NCBI GenBank assembly: GCA_949752745.1
Contig: OX457027.1
Coordinates: forward strand, 76,935,214 to 76,999,213
Reading direction: 5' to 3'
DNA length: 64,000 bases
Source: Protula sp. h YS-2021
Taxonomy: Eukaryota > Annelida > Polychaeta > Sabellida > Serpulidae
Part shown: piece by piece, positions 56,111-64,000 of the stretch
Layout: each line of letters starts with the position of its first letter
Numbering within the stretch: position 1 is the stretch's first letter
Notes under the pieces: generated by a model
The model's database searches: none
The model's input: only the letters and a program-made list of their open reading frames with translations
What the model was told of the DNA's origin: nothing
Translations under genes and position numbers: made by a program

Positions 56111-57319
56111 GTAAAAAAATGGGGTTCCAGCGAGACAACGGGAAAGGTGGGTATGGGTACAAGATCGTATTGTAAAACATTGTTAGATAAAAACGTCTCA
56201 TGAGAATTTCCCCCCTGCTTACGATCTGATTGGGCAATTTGTTTTTTTCGCGGCATTTTTTTTTTTTTTTTTTTGGGGGGGGGGGTGCTGGGAGGGGCAT
56301 TTCACCAAATTCCTAGCTAAACAATTCTGATGCGAAAGAAAATAGAGTCGTGGTGGCCACCTTGCAGCAAAAAAAAAAAAAAAAAAAAAAACATTTTCCA
56401 GCCGAATTGGATTTAATCTGAGCGGTCATTTAACCACTCGAGATCATCCTATTAAGACAAGAGAGTGGGCAGTTACCAGCTATTTTCCTTGGTGGTTTAG
56501 ATAACTGTCTCACGGTCAGTTAAGAGAGCAATCAACTCTAACCCAGTTTTTTGTTTGTAGGGTCTGTGAAATGATTTCATGATGTTCTTTGACCTTGTTT
56601 TGAATGGAATGTGCTCATTGTCATCGTTTTAAGGGGGTGGGGTTAAATGAAATAACTCCGAGGAGGAGGGGGGCAAGGACAGATGGAAGGGATAGTGGTT
56701 AGAAGAGTACCATCGTGGACTCATAGAACGGTCGTGGAAATTCCGAGCCCGAAATGTTCATAAGTTCCATGAGATTCCTTCGAATTTTTCGAGAACTCCC
56801 GGAGCATTTCTACAGAAATCTTTGATACAGAATTTTGTGATAAGGTGTAACCCTACCGGACGTATTTTGAATATTTTTGTCTTCAGATGCATTGAAGCTA
56901 TATTTTGTCCGATGTATATTTTTAGCGGTTTTACTTATTTTGTTACTTACGTATTTTAACAAAAGTACCGAAAATGCCCACTCTTTTCACTTTCATTCAG
57001 AATTTAAAGATATAATCAGTAAGTATATATAACTTATCAAAATTAAAATATCTGTTTAACGAGTTATCTAAGTAATTCGAAGTATCAAAACTTGAAAATA
57101 TGCAACTAAATATTAGATATTTTTCCAAATTATCTAGGGTTATCACTTATCCAATATAAGAGATATTGTTAATCCGATTCTCTCTCTCAATAGCATTAGA
57201 GAGCAGATATCTGCAAAATAAACAAAATAAACATGCCAGTAAAGAAGAGACACAGTCTTCCGCTTCTTCACTTATCTAACGATGCCTTTTTTTCCAGTAT
57301 TTCGTCAAATTTACGTATT
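56111..57319. other. No gene recognised
   Basis: Poly-A/T and poly-G tracts near 56260-56283 and 56370-56391. Otherwise unremarkable AT-rich DNA. Confidence 0.4.
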
Positions 57320-57919
57320 CCCAGCAAACATTAAGACGTCAGATGACGTCGGGTCGACGTCGTGACCCGACGTTTCCGACGTCGGACTGACGTGCCGGTT
57401 TTGGTTGTATATGAAATGGAACCGACGTCGGGTTTTCTACGTCAGAATGACGTCGGGTTCCGACCTAAATCAGACGTCGGAATTAAGTCGGTTTTAGGTT
57501 GTATATGAAAATCGGAACCGACGTCGGATTCCGACCTTAAACTGAATAGAGTTATATAATTAATAGATAATTAATTATTCAACTGCTGTTGTGAAATACA
57601 TACGAAAGCATTTTCCATGTAAATTTTTACAATCTAGGATGAAAAATACCGACGCGCCATCAAAATTCTAAAATTTTCATGTAAAAATTACGTTTTTTTT
57701 CTTCCTCTTTTCAAAATGACTTCCATTTCCGGTGAGCGATAATAATGTTCATCGTTTTTTGGTCGTTTTTGCAACGTCGGAATGACGTCAGAAAACCGAC
57801 GTCGTCTCGACGTCCGAATAAAGTCGGGGTTTAGAGTAATAGGTCAGAATATGGTTGTGAAGTCGTCGCGACCAAAATACAACTTTTTTCAACCAAAATG
57901 ACGTCGGTTGTTTGCTGGG
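57320..57919. mobile_element. 600-bp MITE with CCCAGCAAAC terminal inverted repeats
   Basis: Exact 10-bp terminal inverted repeats, CCCAGCAAAC and GTTTGCTGGG. Subterminal regions are dense in GACGTCGG/CCGACGTC motifs. No ORF. Target duplication not clear. Confidence 0.82.
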
Positions 57920-59335
57920 TTGTCGCTCACGAAACCTTATGTCCGTGTGTCTGCTGAAAAGTATCCATCGAAGGTTCTTGGAACTTGGCCGTTTGGGCTT
58001 TTGTAGTAAATGTATTGTATCACCAATGGGACATCAGGCAATAGCGACAGATCTTCAAATGTGTCTGATAAAGACTGCTGTGTGACGTCACTGTTCGTGT
58101 AAGATCGGGTTAAGATTTGACCCGACTGCCTCGATCTGTTTCGTCATTACAGATGACGCATGTTCAGTTTTTCGTCTATCTGGCGTCATTGCATAGATAA
58201 ATCATTTAGTAAACCATGAAAGTATGCTCGCAAAAAGAGGTCACCAGAGGACAAGCCGTAGTGCATGAAGGACGTTTTTTGTGGGGAGGGGATAGGGGGT
58301 AGGGGTGACAAGTTAGTCAAGGCAAAAGCGGTCAGTTGTTGCATATCTCTCCAGCAAATGCCTGTTCTCAAACGCATGTTTAGTCAGAGAAATCACAGCA
58401 GTAAGGGCCCTTGTGTTTTAAGGGCCTGAGACAGTTTTCGAAGTGATTTTAACAATCGCTAAATTGCGCCTTATTTTAAAGTAATTTCGAGCATATCCGG
58501 GGGGAGGGAGGAGAAGGGGGTGGGTTGAAACCCCGCACAATGCGCGACTGCACACGGCAACATCTGAGTGATCACGAGGAATGTAATGTTTCGGTGCAGA
58601 ACTGTTTTAGACAAGCATAACTTATTTCTGACTGTCTTGTAATTGACTCACCTGTGAACTTCAGACTGAGAAGTGAACTGCTGCGGATAATGGCTGCAAC
58701 AATGTATAGTGTCTGGATAATAAACCTATTTACCCTTTCCTGCGTTACTCCAGCTTGTAACAATGCAAAATATAAAGATCTTTTTCTTGGACTTTTTTCT
58801 GTACTAATGTTTACGGCAGATTTTTCTTGATGGAGTGTTTAAATAGTTTCAATCAGAGCGATCAGTGCACCCTTACATAAGTTAACATTCTGGGGCAAAA
58901 CTTTCACCAGCTTATTTATTTTTAGCTCCCAATGTACTGATAAAAATTCCCAAAACAGTCAAATTGCTTCTTCGGGAGAAATGTTAAACTCGCCGTTTTT
59001 AGAAATCATGACCCCCCCCCCCCCCCACCCCACCGCTCCAAACGAAAGTCGTGGATTCGCGCCTTGGGTTTTGTTTGGGTCTAGTCAATTCGATTACCCT
59101 GAGGAAAGTATTTTGTTGTTGTTGAGTGGAAACGGTTCAAATCCAGCAAGAAATCTTTGAATATTAGGCCCCTTCCATACCCGTCAACTGTCCTTAATTT
59201 ACCCTGATTTGTCGAGATTTTACCCCCAGGGGACCACTCACATACCAACTGGTTACCATGCGGAGTGCTATGTTTGATATACTGCCCCATTTTTAAACCG
59301 AAAATGGAGTAAATTTCCCAATGAACACCTTCCCT
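57920..59335. other. No gene recognised
   Basis: Contains C-runs near 59011-59026. No repeat or coding signal that I can name. Confidence 0.4.
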
Positions 59336-59921
59336 TCCCTTTGTCAGACCAGCCGGCTTTGTCGGAGTGGTCTTATCACATCATTTGGGGAGGGCATCCG
59401 TCGTCTGTATGCACGTGTGTACGGATGTAAATTTGTACTTAAAATGCTTCATCTCCCTTAGTTTTACATCATAAACTTTTACTTAAAATACTCCCCCCCC
59501 CCCCCTAGGTTTTGATCGGATTTCTTTCACATTTTGTACAAATATTTTCCAGGTAGCCCTCTCTTGAAAAAATACTCTTTTTGGAGTCCGTCAAATAGGG
59601 GGTATTTAATTTTTTTTTGCTGCTTCCTTGTATTTTTCAAAAATGTTCACAAAGAATAGAACTCGTGAAAAAAAGGTCAAATGGCTCCATATTGAAATGT
59701 TTTGGTAACCAGTTTTCAAATGCCTCTTCTCATATAATTTTGTATGAATATTCTCTGGGTTATCTTTGGATAGTCTTCTTTTGAAAAAGTACTTTTTGTG
59801 GCGATTCGCCAAAAATTAACCAAATGGCGCCATTTCAAATTTTTGATTAGCCTATTTTAAAATGCTTGTTCTCCCACAATTTTGGGTGGATTCATTAAAC
59901 ATTTTGTACGAATGTTCTCCA

Positions 59922-59955
<34 letters not shown>

Positions 59956-60330
59956 GTGCATCTTCAAAAAATGGCCAACTAGCGGCATCTTCAATCTTTT
60001 CGCTTTCCGAAATACGTTGCTTTTTTTGCCCCGTCCCCTTTTCCAAAAATTGGTCTCAAACCGCCGTTTGAAAGTTTTAATGCTCAAGTTTTTCAAAACA
60101 GTTCTTCTGCAGGTGATTTTAGTCAGATTGCTTTCATTTTTTAAGTGCAGTTCAGTGCTTGGGCTTGTGTGAAGTTTACTTTTCTGAGATATGTCATAGA
60201 CTGGGCAAATGCCGGGCTTTAAAAAATTTCAGTAATTCGTTTTGAAATGTTACTACTAGTTTTTGGCTATTGATACTTGATTCACAAGATGGCGACTGGT
60301 CATGATGTCCCTGGGCATTCTTGTTGTGGA
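59336..60330 (+). repeat. Second copy of the 12.7-13.8 kb repeat body
   Basis: Segments such as CAGTTCTTCTGCAGGTGATT with TTAGTCAGATTGC, TTTTGTACGAATGTTC, and ACTTTTCTGAGAT plus GGGCAAATGC match 13380-13730 in the same order. A possible hairpin head, GACCAGCCGGC...GAGTGGTC, is at 59347. Confidence 0.6.
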
Positions 60331-63300
60331 TAACGTAGAGTCCTGAATGAAAATTACGCATCACTCCTTTTTTAACGAAATTGGCACTCCACGCGAATCG
60401 CCTCTGGCCTCAAAATTAACCTTTCTCCGCGTTTTGTTGGACACGCCCGGTAACACACATTGCACCAAGTAGCCAGCATGATTTTGTATTTCTTAATCAC
60501 CAGGATAATAAAATATTCGCGAAAAGTTTCCCCTTCGAAGTATGAAAAGTGGTGTATTATAAGTATTCTCAGATTCATTAAGAGAATGTAGATAATTTCC
60601 TTTCCTCTCTACATTCCGAATTGCTTACAAAATAAATAACCGTACACAGTAACTAAGTTTGTTATCATTGGTAACACTTCGAGGAAAATTTAGCTGTTGA
60701 AGTTCCGTGTCAGCGCAATTGAGAAAAGTTTTACAATTTTCCGACCAGGTGGTACTTTCATAACATATAGAAATATACAAATTTGCTCTGAAGTTTACTG
60801 AAGGTTTTAAGAGCTAAGGTTCCTTTGAAAATATTCACCTTCATACTTTTATTAACTGTTCTTTAATACAAATAAAGTAACACAACACCGGAAACAATTA
60901 AAAAAGCGCAATATCCAATAATTGCTTAGAGCACTGTGCATCATGAAAAGTAAGTTAAAATGATCTTAAACTAAGAAAAACTGTAGGAATTTAGTTAAAG
61001 TTTACAGTTGACTATTCCTATTTTGTAGTACTTATGCAAGTTCTGAGAAATTTTTGGATGTCATATGCGGTAAATTGAAACACGCTTTAAACAACTTCTG
61101 CTGGAGAGTTAGTTCAGAAAAGTTGCTGCATTCTCAAACTCAATCATGCAGCAACTGCTTTTGTGGGTATCGGTGCCAGCAGTTCATCTTTCAGTGAATT
61201 CAACCGCCAGCTGCATTCAGCATTTTCGTAAACCTAAATAATTCCCCTCTATATACGTAATAGAAAATGATTCCAATAGCCCCAAAAGACATAATTGTCG
61301 CTGCACTATTGTGGCATTATTGGTGAAAAGCTTTGCACTTCCCTATTTTTTTATAGGTTTTGCTGCATGAAAATTTTAGTCTTCCGTTTTGTAAAGATAG
61401 CACATTATTCCCAACAGATTTATAGGCAATATTAATAAACGATTACAAGGTCATCAGCTGTTCTGGCGTGGATCTTGCGTGGAGAGTTGTCTCATGGGCG
61501 CTCACCCAAGACTCTCTTTTTCGAGAGTTTATTGAAATTGTTCCCAGAAATATAAGATATTATAACAAAACGAGTTGCCTCGCACGGGCACTTTACTCTA
61601 TAGTAATTTCGAATGAAGAGGGATAGAAAACCACCTAAAACTGCACCAAGTGAATCGGGGAATTTTTTATTGTTCCAGTTTAAGGCTAAGTGATGGCAAC
61701 GCCAACAAAGAAACTAAGAACTTAAGTTCCATTGAAATCTCCCATCCATTCAATTTACCACTGAACTTGAAATACTGTTATAGACAGATTTTATAACAAT
61801 AAAATAAAATACAATAAAATAGAATTGGTAAAATTAAAACACACCAGAACTAGTCAACATGAAAAGATTTCTCACGAATCTGCTGCAGAGAGTTCATGAG
61901 TTATCACGAATCCACTGCAAATAGGATTTTAAAAAATTGTTATCATAAATGTATGTTAAACTTTACGAAATTTGACACTCATATCCTAGCAATTTAGCAA
62001 TGATGATTTATTAATTGTATTTACACTATTAGTTATAGAATCACTGATCTCATGAATGGTGTGAAGGATATCACAGATCCCTTTATATTATAACCTGAAA
62101 CATATAACTGGGATAACCTGTTTATAATTGTGGTAACCTGCATTATTATATTAAATATCTGACTATTTGTAGCATTAATTTTTAATATAAGGTAAATAAG
62201 GGAATTACATTAATTTATTTTTTCATGTTTGCAAGTGAATACACCGCTGAATCACTAACATAAATAAATGACTGTTAATAAAAGAACTTTTTATAATATA
62301 AATAGACTTGTGATTTTACTTTCCTTCAGTCAGTTAATGATGCAAATATATAATACTAATAAGTTCATAATATTAAAGTTAATGAAATCAAAATGTATTA
62401 TTTTTAACTGAAAATAGAATAAAGACTGAATTCCTTTTAACAGTATTTCATTTTGTCATAGTTCATAGCAACATATATCAACAGCTCAATATGCCTTCTG
62501 TATATGGCGTAAATTGTGTTGACTACAATAACACAGGCTCTGTTATATCCACGAGGGCAATAAAAAGTTTTATAAATGTGGTTTTCGAAGCTGATGGCTT
62601 CACAAACACAGATGAAAACACGTTGTTCATTTTGATATAGTGCATAGGAATGGATTATGACAAAACATACAACAAATAAAGACTTGTGTACCTGTCGAAA
62701 CCTCACCGCTTGAGGGAATGATTTTCATTAAGGAATTATACAGTTCAACCATGCCTCATTCACAAATCACACCCGGTACCTTTCAACAACTCACTAAAGA
62801 GTACGATATAACAACTGTCCGATACATCACTGACAAACATCGTAGTTAATAGCGAATATATCACTTGATTTACTCCAGCCAATAAGCTTTCTCCTGTTAT
62901 TTTCAACCAGGTACGACTGTTCTTCATGATTTAAGATGGTAGATACATAAGCTTTCTAGAGTGTCTTTACTATCCTATTTTCAGGTTAGCAGAGCAGACC
63001 GTTTATCAATTTACGACAAATAGAAAAACCTTTGAACTGATAAGTATTTTAAAAGTTTCACACTTTTATTTTAAATTTCATTACTATTCCTCATTTTCCT
63101 TTATTCACCAGTAAAATACAGGAATTGCTTGGTAGATTGAAAACTTTTGTAAATACCATTTTGAACTAAAAGTTGTTTAACTTATGAAAAACCTTGACAA
63201 TAGAAATAAAAATGTCTTAGCAACAGTTAATTTACATGCGATATGGTGAATCGCTGAAAAGTCGCTCCACTTTGTGTGAATCATCCAGTCTGTATACAAC

Positions 63301-64000
63301 ATTTGAAGCATGAATGCGTTCATTAATAATATTCTATTCATGTGGCTGAAAAGTTGCCTGTTTTTTAACGACTTGACTAACTTTCATTACCTACAGGATC
63401 GGTTAAAAATAGTTGGCTTTTACGAGTTTTAAAAGGAAGTATCCCTGGCACCTGCAAAAAAGCTAAGGCAAAGTTTAGCCCGAAAAGGCTAGATGGGGTA
63501 CCGAAAATTGCCCCCCTCTGAGCTCAAGAAAGTAAGTTGCTCCATAAACCAAGATAATAAACATGTCAAATAAATTGATTTCAATGAATAATTGTAATTA
63601 TTATGAACCTAGGATTGTCATAGTGAACTGTTTTGGTCTAACAAAACATTTTGTGTGATTAATAAAAAGGCTTGTCAATTCCAAAGTATATTCTCTTTAC
63701 ACGAAATATATGCCAGTTTGTTGCACTGAGGTACAACACTTTCACACGAGGTGCTACAAAGTTGATAGTTTATGTTAACATTCGTCGAAATATAAATAAA
63801 TGGTTTGCTAACCTTACACAAGATAGTAACAACCAGCTATAAAGTGTGTGTACCTGCCATCTTGATCGCTTTTTGTTATGTAAGTGTAGAACAGTGGGAA
63901 TGTGGCAGAGGAAAGTAGCAGAATGCCTATTGGCTGAAGTAAATGAAGTGATAAACTCGCTATTAACTACAATGTTTGACAGTGATGTATACCGGCTGTG
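60331..64000. other. AT-rich intergenic DNA, no gene recognised
   Basis: Long stretch with only short open frames, none with recognisable motifs. I see no tRNA, array or inverted repeat that stands out. Confidence 0.45.

Noticed and set aside
62437..62706. 89-codon minus-strand frame
   Set aside because: AT-rich, no motif or supporting context.

Overview
The window is animal nuclear DNA, gene-poor and very repeat-rich. The genes have many short coding exons, GT-AG introns of up to about 7 kb, a nuclear-type tRNA-Leu gene, LINE, hAT and MITE-like debris, and many tandem arrays. The element types, such as hairpin heads followed by GTCC runs and ~170 bp tandem cores, fit a marine lophotrochozoan and most likely a mollusc. 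That assignment is an inference; no species can be named from the sequence.

Three protein genes can be read. (1) Positions 173-3136, minus strand: seven internal exons of neuroguidin (NGDN, Sas10/Utp3/C1D family, ribosome biogenesis). The first exon was not found and the 3' end lies left of the window. (2) Positions 15742 to about 19226, minus strand: the two 3' exons of a single-pass membrane protein with a Thr-rich stalk, one membrane helix and a cytoplasmic tail carrying many tyrosine motifs, four of them YxN. (3) Positions 21715-50683, plus strand: a complete RECQL4 helicase. It was assembled as 22 coding exons whose phases all agree (4,449 nt, 1,482 codons plus stop). It has the Sld2-like N terminus, a canonical CCHC zinc knuckle, all RecQ helicase motifs, the R4 zinc-binding region and the C-terminal domain. 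A tRNA-Leu(CAG) gene lies antisense inside RECQL4 intron 13.

Layout: 1-3.1 kb NGDN; 3.1-15 kb fold-back elements, AT microsatellite, one LINE fragment and hairpin-headed repeats; 15-19.3 kb receptor gene with a three-deep nest of mobile elements in its intron; 20-21.7 kb MITE copy and a promoter-proximal minisatellite; 21.7-50.7 kb RECQL4 with introns full of arrays and transposons; 50.7-64 kb no recognisable gene, only scattered repeats and G/C homopolymers.

The most unusual signal is a recurring link between exon-intron junctions and tandem repeats. In NGDN and RECQL4, minisatellites are built from copies of exon ends together with their splice donor or acceptor (NGDN donor x6 and acceptor x3; RECQL4 exon 11 acceptor x2, exon 14 donor x13, and the terminal coding segment repeated into the 3' UTR). 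Two further arrays start within a few bases of a RECQL4 donor. A second signal is a superfamily of repeats with one shared architecture (GC-rich hairpin head, GTCC run, tandem core, GGCGGGGG-type 3' end) but unrelated bodies.
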